Positions 9,431 to 17,465 of a DNA stretch of 64,000 bases are shown piece by piece; the first letter of the stretch is position 1, and every line of letters starts with the position of its first letter. Made by a program: the position numbers and the translations under genes. This DNA is from Staphylococcus carnosus (lineage in GTDB: Bacteria; Bacillota; Bacilli; Staphylococcales; Staphylococcaceae). Location: assembly GCF_900458435.1 (NCBI RefSeq), contig NZ_UHCT01000001.1, positions 1,612,001-1,676,000 of the forward strand. Direction: 5' to 3'. Under the pieces are notes generated by a model that saw only the letters and a program-made list of their open reading frames with translations, was not told the DNA's origin and did no database searches.

Positions 9431-11155
9431 TTATTTTTCTACAGTCCATTCATTTGCAGGGTTAGAACCTTTGAAAGAAACTTCAAAGTTTTTAACTTTA
9501 TTGCTTACTAAAGTAATATCTTCTAGCTCAACAAGTGGAATAACAGGTACTTCTTCATTCCATATTTTTTGTCATTTTAAGTAGATATCTTTACGTTTTT
9601 CTTTACTATTTCCAACTACATCATAGTCTGTTGCTTCAGCTAATAATTTATCTGATTCAGGATTGTTGTATCTTGATTCATTCCATAGAGCATTTGATTT
9701 ATACAAGCCTGATGGATCTGGATCGGCACCTTGTGACCAAGTTCTGAAATAAACTTCCATGCTCTTATCAGCATTTTCTAAATCTGAACCAAATTTACCA
9801 AACTCAACCATGCTAACTTTTGTTTTTAAACCTACTTTTTCCCAATAACCTTTTAATGCAGCAGTTCTTGGTTCGAATGTTGGGTTTGTACCAGCATAGT
9901 GTTTCAAATTAATTTCAAACTTTTTACCTTTAGGATCTTCTCTGAAGCCGTCTCCATCTTTATCTTTATATCCTGCTTCATCTAACAATTGTTTTGCTTT
10001 TTTAACATTATATTTGTAATCAGTTAAACCTTTATTACCTTGAGAAACCCAATGGTTTGTTGGGATTAACGAGTTAGTAGGTTTACCATAACCTTGTAAG
10101 AAAGCTTTAATCCATTCGTCTTTATTAATTGCGTAGTCCATTGCTTTTCTTAATTTAACATCTTGGTATTTCGGACGTGGTTCTCCAACCTTCATTGCTT
10201 TTTTATCATAACCGTTTAACACGAAACCAACGATCATATATGAAGTTGATGGCGAAGTTAAAATTTTAACATTATCTGTTTTAGACTCTTTAATTTGTTT
10301 AGCCATTGGTGCTGTACCTTCACTAACCATATCGATGTCACCGTTTTGAAGTGCTTTTACAATAGCATTTTGGTCAACAACTTTATAGTTGATTTTGTCT
10401 AACTTAGGTTCGCCTTTCCAATAATCTTTATATTTTTCAAATTGTACAGATTCACCGTCTACGATTTTCTTAACTTTGAATGGTCCGTACCCAATTGGAT
10501 GTTTACGCACAGCATCTGATTTAGCCATATCTTTAACAGGGATATCTTTGAATATCTTTTCGTTTAATAAATCCCCGCTATAAATTCTCAATAAATTGTT
10601 AACTTTCTTTTCTTTAAATGTAACTTCTACATTATAATCATCAATTTTTTTGATACCAGAAATTGTTTCTGCTTTACCTTCATGTTTTTCTTTTGCCCCT
10701 TCAATAGCTTCTACAGTATCATAACGTGGTCCATCATATTCAGGGTTTGCTAAAGTTTCTAAAGTAAAAATCCAGTCATTAACTGTAAGTGGGTCGCCGT
10801 TTTGCCACTTAACACCCTTTTTCAAAGTGAACTTATACTTTTTAGCAGGTTCAACTTCTTTCCATGAAACTAAATTAGGCTTCATTTGTAAGTGATCATC
10901 CATTTTAAATAGCCCATCACTGAACAAACCAATTACACCAGCATCAGTTGAAGATGCTGCAAATATTCCTGAGAAGTTTCCTTCTGGTGGTGCACCGGAA
11001 CCGATTTTTAAAGTTCCGCCTTTCGCATTACTTTTCCCAGTACTTCCTGATTCTCCATTTGCATTATCAGAATCAGATTTTTTACTGCCACAAGCTGATA
11101 AAACTAATAGCAAAGACAACAATACAATTGCTAATTTAAACCATCTTCTCTTCAT
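9431..11155 (-). pseudogene. oppA: Peptide-binding lipoprotein OppA with an in-frame TGA near the 3' end
   Basis: Substrate-binding lipoprotein of the peptide importer. The N-terminus has a lipoprotein signal (KRRW, hydrophobic stretch, lipobox L-S-A-C with Cys at about residue 22), then a Ser/Gly/Asn-rich linker and the SBP family 5 fold (KYKFTLKKGVKWQNGDPLT; RKAMDYAINKDEW). The frame reads 527 residues to DIYLK, then TGA at 9572-9574, and continues in the same frame QKIWNEEVPVIPLVELEDIT to a TAA at 9431-9433. Homologues have Trp at this spot (K-W-Q), so this looks like a TGG to TGA change removing the last 46 residues. Ribosome site AAAGGAGGA 6 bases before ATG; a very good promoter lies upstream. 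The truncated protein may still fold poorly or not at all. Confidence 0.88.
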
Positions 11156-11197
11156 ATAATTCCTCCTTTAATCTACATTGCGAAATTCTATAATCGA

Positions 11198-11227
11198 ATT
11201 ATATTAATTGTCTGACTATTGTGTCAA
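11198..11227 (-). promoter_or_regulatory. Strong sigma-A promoter of the opp operon
   Basis: On the minus strand: TTGACA (11222-11227), an 18-base spacer, then a consensus TATAAT (11198-11203), about 43 bases before the oppA start. Both hexamers are perfect, so the damaged operon is still equipped for strong transcription. Confidence 0.85.
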
Positions 11228-11274
11228 CTTTACATTCTATTTTTATCAACCTATTTAATTACACTTTTGCAAAT

Positions 11275-11319
11275 AAAAAAAGACTCAAGTATTCATCATG
11301 TAAAAAGTGAATACTTGAG
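11275..11319 (-). terminator. Terminator after the DUF77 gene
   Basis: Arms CTCAAGTATTCA (11284-11295) and TGAATACTTGAG (11308-11319) are perfect complements (12 bp). On the minus strand the stem is followed by TCTTTTTTT. It separates the DUF77 gene from the opp promoter. Confidence 0.9.
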
Positions 11320-11345
11320 CCTCAAGCAATAAATATATATGCCTT

Positions 11346-11636
11346 TTAATCGTATTTTATTGTTAATTCTTCCATGGTAATACCTGTAGGTACATAATAA
11401 AATCTAACTTGACTAATAACTCCTGGTACTTCCAACTCAACCATTCTATCATTAATGCTTTGAATTAAAATTAAACACTCGCTCATTGTGCCTTGAACGG
11501 TTGTTTCTAAAGGAGCTACTCGAAAATCTAATCCAGATTGCTCAATAATTGCTATCGCTTCATCTACGTATGGAATAACATCTTCGCCGTTTGGTGTTTG
11601 AGGTAAAACTTGGATACTCATCAACGTATCTTGCAT
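11346..11636 (-). CDS. MTH1187/YqgV family (DUF77) thiamine-binding protein
   Basis: A 96-residue ferredoxin-like alpha/beta protein of the DUF77 family. Family members form tetramers, and some bind thiamine in crystal structures; no enzyme activity is established. Recognisable segments are SIQVLPQTP near the N-terminus, VDEAIAIIEQSGLDFRVAPLETTVQG in the middle and the paired strands after it. Ribosome site AGAGGA about 9 bases before ATG. It follows the antitoxin-toxin-like gene by 81 bases in the same direction and has its own terminator. A thiamine-type ECF component (thiW) lies 8 kb away; a functional link is only a guess. Confidence 0.82.
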   Translation of the reverse strand: MQDTLMSIQVLPQTPNGEDVIPYVDEAIAIIEQSGLDFRVAPLETTVQGTMSECLILIQSINDRMVELEVPGVISQVRFYYVPTGITMEELTIKYD

Positions 11637-11717
11637 ATCAAAATTCCTCTTTTCATCAGTAGTTACTTTAAATGTATCAAATTTTAAATGAAGTGTGTAT
11701 TTGTATTACATAAATAT

Positions 11718-12239
11718 TTATATTGTATGGTAATAGCAACTCACTATAATAAGACGGTTTTCAACAACTTTAAAAACAAGACGATGTATGTCGTCTATTG
11801 CTATCGATTTAAATCCTCCGCACTTCACTCTTTTAACCATTAATGGAACAGGCTTATTATCTTCATCAAAAGGAATATTTCCTTTAATTTGTTGAACTCT
11901 TTTATTAAACTTTTCAACTAGTTCTTTATTGCGACTTTTGAAATGTGTGTGATCTTGATTTGCAGATTCTGTGAAATCTATTAACATACTCTCATCCACA
12001 AGCACTTTTACTAAACCCCCATTTACATAATCACGTATACATCTTGCTAAATGTTCACGATTAGCAGCAGTTTTAAGTAAATATTTTCTTTCTTCTAGTC
12101 CTTCTTTATCTATATCATTATCATCACTTTGATTATTTAAATAATCGGGATATTTTCCTAAACAATTCGTGAATATGTTGTCTAATAATCTTTGCTGCTT
12201 AGCACTCTCTTCATCATTTCTATTAATCTCTTGTGTCAT
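11718..12239 (-). CDS. Probable YefM-like antitoxin fused in frame to a YoeB-like RNase toxin
   Basis: One 173-residue ORF. Residues 85-173 resemble a full-length YoeB toxin: MLIDFTESANQDHTHFKSRN at the start, KELVEKFNKRVQQIKGNIPF, then IHRLVF and SCYYHT at the end. Against E. coli YoeB (recalled sequence), Arg65 matches R153 and His83 matches H171, but catalytic Glu46 is V131, Arg59 is A147 and Tyr84 is T172, and three residues are inserted near 134-140. Residues 48-68 resemble the toxin-binding helix of YefM: L48 E49 E50, Y53 L54 L55, A59 N60, L64, I68 match E. coli YefM in spacing. Residues 1-45 do not clearly match the YefM DNA-binding part. The join at residues 83-85 falls where antitoxin would end and toxin begin. 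Ribosome site AGAGGTGG precedes ATG. Toxin activity is doubtful. Confidence 0.7.
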   Translation of the reverse strand: MTQEINRNDEESAKQQRLLDNIFTNCLGKYPDYLNNQSDDNDIDKEGLEERKYLLKTAANREHLARCIRDYVNGGLVKVLVDESMLIDFTESANQDHTHFKSRNKELVEKFNKRVQQIKGNIPFDEDNKPVPLMVKRVKCGGFKSIAIDDIHRLVFKVVENRLIIVSCYYHTI

Positions 12240-12370
12240 TTATCCACCTCTTTAATATGACATATTTCACAATACCCAATTAAAGTGGTTTACCAAACGT
12301 TTAATCGAATAATTAACTTGAATTATATAAAATAATATTATATTTATGTATGAAAACTACATTTCAAAAA

Positions 12371-12429
12371 GAAAAAGCTTTCATTAAGCCTTTATAGGTT
12401 TATACCCTATTAACAACATAATGAAAGCT
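12371..12429 (-). terminator. Terminator of korAB
   Basis: AGCTTTCATTA (12376-12386) pairs with TAATGAAAGCT (12419-12429) around a 32-base loop; on the minus strand the stem runs into TTTTTC. It lies just downstream of the korB stop. Confidence 0.8.
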
Positions 12430-12439
12430 ATTATATTTA

Positions 12440-13306
12440 TTAAATAAATTGTTTTGTTAAGTCTTCAAATTGTTCTTTATCAATTTTGATATCTTGTTTT
12501 GCTAAAGGTTCACCGTTCATTTGTTCAATTTGAGATTCATATGACGGTGTTTCTTTATCTTGATAAACGATACCAGTTAGTAGTGATTCATGATCAATCA
12601 CTGTTTGAATTGCTTTGTTTTTGTCAGCAGTATCATAATCTTCAATATCATCAATAGATACCAAATGTTCTTTAAACCAATCATAAGTATTTACTTTATT
12701 GTAAGTTACACATGGAGAAAAGACATTTACAAATGAGAAACCATCATGATTGATAGCTTCTTCAATAAGTTTAGTTAGTCCTTTGATATCACTTGAGAAA
12801 CCTTGTCCTACAAAGGTTGCACCAGAAGATAATGCAAGTTCTAAAGGTGCTACATTTTGCTCAATGTTACCTTTTGGAGTTGTTTTCGTCACAAACCCTG
12901 GTGCAGAAGATGGTGATGTTTGTCCTTTAGTCAAACCATATATTTGGTTATCCATAACAATGTAAGTGATGTTCATGTTTCTGCGTAAAGCATGAATAGT
13001 ATGACCCATACCAATTGCATAGCCATCTCCATCACCGCCTGAACAAATAACAGTTAAATCTTTATTCGCCATTTTCACACCTTGTGCAATTGGCAATGCA
13101 CGACCATGAATAGCGTGCATACCATATGAATTTACATAGCCTGATAAACGTCCTGAACAACCAATACCAGTGATTAATGCTACTTCTTCAGGTTCTAATC
13201 CGACATTCGCCGCAGCTTTTTGTATTGCAGCTTGAACTGAGAAGTCACCACAACCTGGACACCAGTTTGGTTTAACGTTATTTCTAAAATCTTTAAATGT
13301 TGCCAC
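12440..13306 (-). CDS. korB: 2-oxoacid:ferredoxin oxidoreductase beta subunit
   Basis: Thiamine-diphosphate-binding subunit that decarboxylates a 2-oxoacid (most likely 2-oxoglutarate) and passes electrons to ferredoxin. The start is taken as GTG at 13306, where GGAGTGGG sits 5 bases upstream, giving 288 residues beginning VATFKDFRNNVKPNWCPGCG; a longer frame from 13336 has no good ribosome site. The ThDP motif is GDGDGYAIGMGH through DNQIYGLTKGQ (GDG..N), with CPGCG and CSGRL cysteines for a 4Fe-4S cluster. Overlaps the korA stop by 14 bases, so the two are coupled. Ends at a clear terminator. Substrate is inferred from family. Confidence 0.94.
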   Translation of the reverse strand: MATFKDFRNNVKPNWCPGCGDFSVQAAIQKAAANVGLEPEEVALITGIGCSGRLSGYVNSYGMHAIHGRALPIAQGVKMANKDLTVICSGGDGDGYAIGMGHTIHALRRNMNITYIVMDNQIYGLTKGQTSPSSAPGFVTKTTPKGNIEQNVAPLELALSSGATFVGQGFSSDIKGLTKLIEEAINHDGFSFVNVFSPCVTYNKVNTYDWFKEHLVSIDDIEDYDTADKNKAIQTVIDHESLLTGIVYQDKETPSYESQIEQMNGEPLAKQDIKIDKEQFEDLTKQFI

Positions 13307-15068
13307 TTGTACCCACTCCTTCAGTCTCTTTGGCAATCTCTAATCCTTTATCTTCAATTTCATGCGGTAAAAATGGTGTACCGTCATATTTTGTTTGTTT
13401 AATCAATTTACCGTGAACATTAACATTCATTTTTAATATATTCGCTAATTGACCTTGATAGTTGTGTTCAACTACTACTACTTTTTTCGCTTTGTCTACT
13501 GCTTCTTGCACTATTTCTGCTGGGAATGGATGTAATTGTCTGATTTGTAAATGATTTACTTTGACACCTTGGTTTTCAAGACGTGCTTTTCCTTCTTGGA
13601 TAGCACCTTTAGTTGAAATAAATCCAATATATAAGATGTCCGCTTCATCATACGGTTGATCATCAATAACAGGTTCACTAATTAATAAGTTTTCTGTTTT
13701 ACGCATACGTTTATCCATTTGTTCTTGACGGTTTTGTGCAGATTCACTTGGTTTACCTTCTTGGCTGTGTTCTACACCTGTGACGTGGTGAATACCGCCT
13801 TTTACACCTGGAATAGGTCTTGGAGATACACCGTTAGCAGTAAGTGCGTAACGTTTGAAGTAAGATTTATCATCTTCTTCTCTTTCAATATCTCCTTGTA
13901 AAAGCTCACCGCGTTTGATTTCAATACGGTCGTAATCTAACTGCTCAACTGTTTGTTTACCTAATGCTAATTGCAAGTCACTTAAAATAATAACAGGACA
14001 TTGATATTCTTCAGCTAAATTGAATGCTTCAACTGTTAAATAGAAAGAATCTTCTGCATCAGTTGGCGCAATAACAATTTTCGGAATATCACCATGTGTA
14101 CCGTATATCATTTGCATTAAATCTGATTGTTCTTCTTTAGTAGGCAATCCTGTAGAAGGGCCTCCGCGTTGTGTATTGATAATAACAAGCGGAGTTTCTG
14201 TCATACCAGATAGACCGATTGATTCCATCATCAATGATAAACCAGGACCTGCAGAAGCTGTAAATGCACGTACACCTGCATAATTTGCACCAATTGCCAT
14301 TGTAGCAGCTGCAATTTCATCTTCAGTTTGAATAACAGTTCCGCCGACTTTCGGCAGATTATCAATCATATACTCCATAATTTCTGATGCTGGTGTAATT
14401 GGATAAGCAGCCATAAATTTACAACCTGCAGAAATCGCACCTAAACCTACTGCATCATTACCAATCATATAAAGATGCGGTTCAGAATCACTTGGTTCTA
14501 AGTGATAATCGCCTTCTAATTCTGGCATTTGTTCTTTCATTGCATCATAGCCTTGGTGTAAAGCTTGAATATTGCTTTCTACAATTTTTTCACCTTTTTT
14601 ACCAAAAGTATTTGCAATAAGTGCTTCAAATGATTGGATATCTAAATCCATAACGGCACAAGTCGCACCGATAGCTACCATATTTTTCATTAATTTATTT
14701 CCTAATTCTTTTGCAATATCAGTAAAAGGAAGAATAATAAGTTGTGCTTTGCAATCTTCAGGTTTAGAAGGTTTAGCTTTCGCATCAGCGATAATCACAC
14801 TGTCGTCACGCATCTCATGGTGATTTAACTCAATTGTTTCTTGGTCGAATGCAACGAGAATATCTAAATCATCACTAATAGCATGAACTGGCTTTGTTGA
14901 TACTCTAATTTTATTATTGGTATGACCGCCTTTAATTCGGCTTGAGAAATGTCTGTAACCGTATAGGTAGTACCCTTTACGGTTCATAGCTGTGGCAAAG
15001 ATTTCCCCTGTCGATTCGATTCCTTCACCTTGTTGACCGCCAACTTTCCATGATACTTGTGATTTCAT
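13293..15068 (-). CDS. korA: 2-oxoacid:ferredoxin oxidoreductase alpha (fused gamma-alpha) subunit
   Basis: 591-residue partner of KorB. The N-terminal 190 residues are the gamma-type domain (WKVGGQQGEGIESTGEIFA, then HFSSRIKGGHTNN); the central part is the pyrimidine-binding alpha domain (GNDAVGLGAISAGCKFMAAYPITPASEIME, then FTASAGPGLSLMMESIG and NTQRGGPSTGLPTKEEQSDL); and the C-terminal part is the transketolase-C-like domain. Gamma-alpha fusions are normal for this class. Ribosome site AGGAGG 8 bases before ATG. Forms a two-gene operon with korB, downstream of ymdB. CoA-dependent oxidative decarboxylation in the TCA cycle is the expected role. Confidence 0.95.
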   Translation of the reverse strand: MKSQVSWKVGGQQGEGIESTGEIFATAMNRKGYYLYGYRHFSSRIKGGHTNNKIRVSTKPVHAISDDLDILVAFDQETIELNHHEMRDDSVIIADAKAKPSKPEDCKAQLIILPFTDIAKELGNKLMKNMVAIGATCAVMDLDIQSFEALIANTFGKKGEKIVESNIQALHQGYDAMKEQMPELEGDYHLEPSDSEPHLYMIGNDAVGLGAISAGCKFMAAYPITPASEIMEYMIDNLPKVGGTVIQTEDEIAAATMAIGANYAGVRAFTASAGPGLSLMMESIGLSGMTETPLVIINTQRGGPSTGLPTKEEQSDLMQMIYGTHGDIPKIVIAPTDAEDSFYLTVEAFNLAEEYQCPVIILSDLQLALGKQTVEQLDYDRIEIKRGELLQGDIEREEDDKSYFKRYALTANGVSPRPIPGVKGGIHHVTGVEHSQEGKPSESAQNRQEQMDKRMRKTENLLISEPVIDDQPYDEADILYIGFISTKGAIQEGKARLENQGVKVNHLQIRQLHPFPAEIVQEAVDKAKKVVVVEHNYQGQLANILKMNVNVHGKLIKQTKYDGTPFLPHEIEDKGLEIAKETEGVGTSGNI

Positions 15069-15113
15069 ACCTTTGCCTCCTGTAATTTAATTCACTATTA
15101 ATCATAACAAAAT

Positions 15114-15145
15114 AAACCACTGTTTTACTATATTCACAGTGGTTT
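15114..15145 (-). terminator. Terminator-like hairpin after ymdB
   Basis: AAACCACTG (15114-15122) pairs with CAGTGGTTT (15137-15145). On the minus strand it is followed by ATTTTGTT, a modest U-run, so termination may be partial and korA may still be co-transcribed with ymdB. Confidence 0.7.
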
Positions 15146-15174
15146 TACTATAAATTCATACTAATGGACGATAC

Positions 15175-15975
15175 TTATTTTAACATGTCGAATGGATGAT
15201 CTTCATTAATTAAAATTCGTTCAATATTTTTAGTTTGACCCTCTTTGTTTAAATCAATCACAACACCAGATAAAACTTCTCGGCCTTCATCAGGAACAAC
15301 ATGTCTTTGAGGAAGACTTGAAATAAATCGATAAATGACTTCGTCTCTGTTAATTCCTAAAATACCATCATAAAATCCTGTCATACCTACATCTGTAATG
15401 TAACCTGTACCGTTTGGAAGAATGCGATTATCTGAAGTCTGAATGTGTGTATGTGTTCCAACAACAGCACTTGCACGACCATCTAAATACCATCCCATCG
15501 CATTTTTCTCCGACGTCGTTTCAGCATGAAAGTCCACAAAAATATATGGTGTTTCTTTTTGTGCTTCTTCTATTAATTGGTCTGCTTTTTTAAAAGGATC
15601 ATCTATGTCTTGCATAAATGCACGTCCTTGAAGATTGATGACTGCTAGTTTATCTTCGTTTATTTGTATAAAACGCATTCCGATACCAGGTGCCTCATCA
15701 GGAAAATTAGCTGGTCGTACCATGCGTTTTGCTTCATCGATAAATTCATAAATTTGACGTTGTCCATAAGTGTGATTACCCATGGTCATAAAATCAACGC
15801 CTTCTCTTAATAATTCTTTATAAATTTTTTCAGTAATCCCTTTTCCGTGTGCAGCATTTTCTGCATTCACGATTGTAACTGTGGGACGATATTGCTGTTT
15901 AAGTTTCGGTAAATAAGTTGAAATCGCCTCTCTACCTACTTTACCGACAATATCACCGATAAATAATATTCTCAA
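15175..15975 (-). CDS. ymdB: YmdB-family metallophosphodiesterase
   Basis: 266-residue calcineurin-like phosphodiesterase (TIGR00282). B. subtilis YmdB hydrolyses 2',3'-cyclic nucleotides and affects biofilm and motility decisions; the same chemistry is expected. Metal ligands are visible as GDIVGKVGR (Asp8), NAENAAHGKG (Glu/Asn near 40), MGNHTYG (Asn-His near 68), DFHAETTSEK (His near 150) and GTHTHIQTSD (His-x-His near 177). Ribosome site GAGAGGATG before the ATG at 15975. In B. subtilis and S. aureus rny and ymdB are neighbours; here about 2.5 kb (small protein, LysR regulator, YeiH) separates them. Confidence 0.94.
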   Translation of the reverse strand: MRILFIGDIVGKVGREAISTYLPKLKQQYRPTVTIVNAENAAHGKGITEKIYKELLREGVDFMTMGNHTYGQRQIYEFIDEAKRMVRPANFPDEAPGIGMRFIQINEDKLAVINLQGRAFMQDIDDPFKKADQLIEEAQKETPYIFVDFHAETTSEKNAMGWYLDGRASAVVGTHTHIQTSDNRILPNGTGYITDVGMTGFYDGILGINRDEVIYRFISSLPQRHVVPDEGREVLSGVVIDLNKEGQTKNIERILINEDHPFDMLK

Positions 15976-16235
15976 AGTGAATTCATCCTCTCTTATTAGT
16001 TAGTTTAATAGAAAAGGTCAATATTGAAAAGTCTATAATAAGCAAGATTCCACTCTTTCATTAACTTTTTCCAAAAATATATTTAATTTTATGGAGAGGG
16101 GGTAAAGAATCATTAAGGCAAGACATAGTAAGATTGTTCAAAAATACGTCAATTATCGCTTATCGCGATACTTTTTTGAAAATTGTTTCTATGTTATGAT
16201 TTGTCTATCAAATTTATAGGAGATGTAATAACTAA

Positions 16236-16454
16236 ATGTCAATTAACATTGATCCCGAAAAGTTTGCAGAACTTGTACTTCAATCAAATCCTTCAAAAAG
16301 TGAGGACCCAGAAGACATCGCAAAAGACTCTTTAGAACTTTATATCAACGCTTATCGTTTAGCTGAGAGATATGCTAATTTATCATCAAATGCTTTCGAT
16401 ACTTGTGAAGTTTTAAAAGAAGTTAAAAACACTGATTTATTACTAAGCAAATAA
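16236..16454 (+). CDS. Small conserved-looking hypothetical protein
   Basis: A 72-residue acidic, helical protein, starting MSINIDPEKFAELVLQS, with EDPEDIAKDSLELYINAYRLAERYANL in the middle. I do not recognise a functional family; it resembles small cytosolic proteins annotated as hypothetical in other staphylococci. Support for being real: AGGAG about 12 bases before ATG, normal codon use, a strong terminator immediately after, and orientation opposite to its neighbours with a 260-base upstream gap for a promoter. No Cys pair (a single Cys), no signal peptide, no membrane segment. Confidence 0.72.
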   Translation: MSINIDPEKFAELVLQSNPSKSEDPEDIAKDSLELYINAYRLAERYANLSSNAFDTCEVLKEVKNTDLLLSK

Positions 16455-16472
16455 TTAATTAAAAAAGATAAA

Positions 16473-16519
16473 GCAATAAAAATAGGACATACCGAAGCGG
16501 TATGTCCTATTTTTATTGC
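16473..16519. terminator. Perfect 22-bp bidirectional terminator
   Basis: Arms 16473-16494 and 16498-16519 are exact complements with a 3-base loop (AAG); the core is AGGACATACCG/CGGTATGTCCT flanked by AAAAAT/ATTTTT. It serves the plus-strand small gene and the minus-strand LysR gene, whose TAG stop is the next three bases. Confidence 0.93.
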
Positions 16520-17344
16520 CTATTCCTTTGTAAATTTATTAATCAATAATTCCATATTCTGATCAATGTATTTATTTGTATGCGTTAACAGATAAAAATA
16601 TCGTTCAATGTTTAAAGGTATAATCTCTAGTTTTTCTTTATCAAAAGGCGTTAATGTTTTTTTGGAAACTATAGAGAAACCGTAACCATCATGAACCATA
16701 TGTTTTATCAAAGTTGTATTATTTATCTCAACTAAAAATGGATGCAGTTCAAATTGCGCTAATCCTTCTTCTTGATAAACACGTGTTCCGGAACCTTTTT
16801 CACGTACAAAACATGTATCCATATTATATTGACTCTCTTTTTTTCGAATAAGAACCATTTCATCTTTTTCGATTCTCTTACTGTCTATCATATTGACCTG
16901 AATTTCTTTTTCTATAATCCCTATATCGATTACATTACGCTTTATATTCTCAATGACATGCTCAGAATTGTCTAAATGTACATGTATATGCAAACGAGGA
17001 TATTGATGAGCTAAATCGGCAAGTTTTTGAGCCAAACGGTATTCACCATAAGTATAGCTGCTTCCGATTGTTAATTCACCAGATATTGTATGGGGTGCTT
17101 GTTTTAAATCTCTTCTAAGTGCTTCTTCTAAATGCTTTTGTTTTAGAGCATACCTGAATAATTTTTCTCCATCACTAGTTAAAGTCATTCTTGAATGTTT
17201 GAATTCGAAAACTTTAACATCATATTCAACTTCCAACTTTTTAATATCTCGGCTGATAGAAGGTTGTGATGTATAAAGATTTTCAGCCGCTTTCGTAAAA
17301 CTTTGTGCTTTTACCACTTCAATCAGTACTTTAAATGGATCCAT
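16520..17344 (-). CDS. LysR-family transcriptional regulator
   Basis: 274 residues. The N-terminal winged helix-turn-helix is clear: FKVLIEVVKAQSFTKAAENL, YTSQPSISRDIKKLE, then LTSDGEKLF. A periplasmic-binding-like effector domain follows from about residue 90 (GELTIGSSYTYGEYRLAQKLADL). It is divergent from a YeiH-type membrane protein across a 121-base gap containing a perfect palindrome, the usual arrangement for a LysR regulator controlling its neighbour. Sequence style is near the CysL/YeiE group, which responds to sulfur metabolites in other bacteria, but the ligand here is unknown. The stop codon abuts a strong terminator. Confidence 0.9.
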   Translation of the reverse strand: MDPFKVLIEVVKAQSFTKAAENLYTSQPSISRDIKKLEVEYDVKVFEFKHSRMTLTSDGEKLFRYALKQKHLEEALRRDLKQAPHTISGELTIGSSYTYGEYRLAQKLADLAHQYPRLHIHVHLDNSEHVIENIKRNVIDIGIIEKEIQVNMIDSKRIEKDEMVLIRKKESQYNMDTCFVREKGSGTRVYQEEGLAQFELHPFLVEINNTTLIKHMVHDGYGFSIVSKKTLTPFDKEKLEIIPLNIERYFYLLTHTNKYIDQNMELLINKFTKE

Positions 17345-17375
17345 TTTAAATTTGCCTCCCCTACCCCACCGAAGA

Positions 17376-17395
17376 TTATAACAAATTTGTTATAA
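17376..17395. promoter_or_regulatory. 20-bp perfect palindrome, probable LysR operator
   Basis: TTATAACAAATTTGTTATAA reads the same on both strands. It lies between the divergent LysR gene and YeiH gene, 31 bases from the regulator start and 70 bases before the yeiH ATG. LysR proteins bind dyads with T-N11-A spacing, which this sequence contains. Confidence 0.78.
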
Positions 17396-17465
17396 CTATT
17401 ATACTAATTATTTATTTCACGATATAAAGTTAAGGTGCTAATCTTAAATCAAAGGAGATGATGTA

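Noticed and set aside
11156..11345. CodY box before oppA
   Set aside because: No sequence close to AATTTTCWGAAAATT; the AT-rich background gives only poor partial matches.
12240..12370. Operator or promoter for the YefM-YoeB-like gene
   Set aside because: A GTTT-GGT-AAAC dyad is present at about 12280-12300 but no convincing -35/-10 pair or TGTACA-type YefM operator could be assigned.
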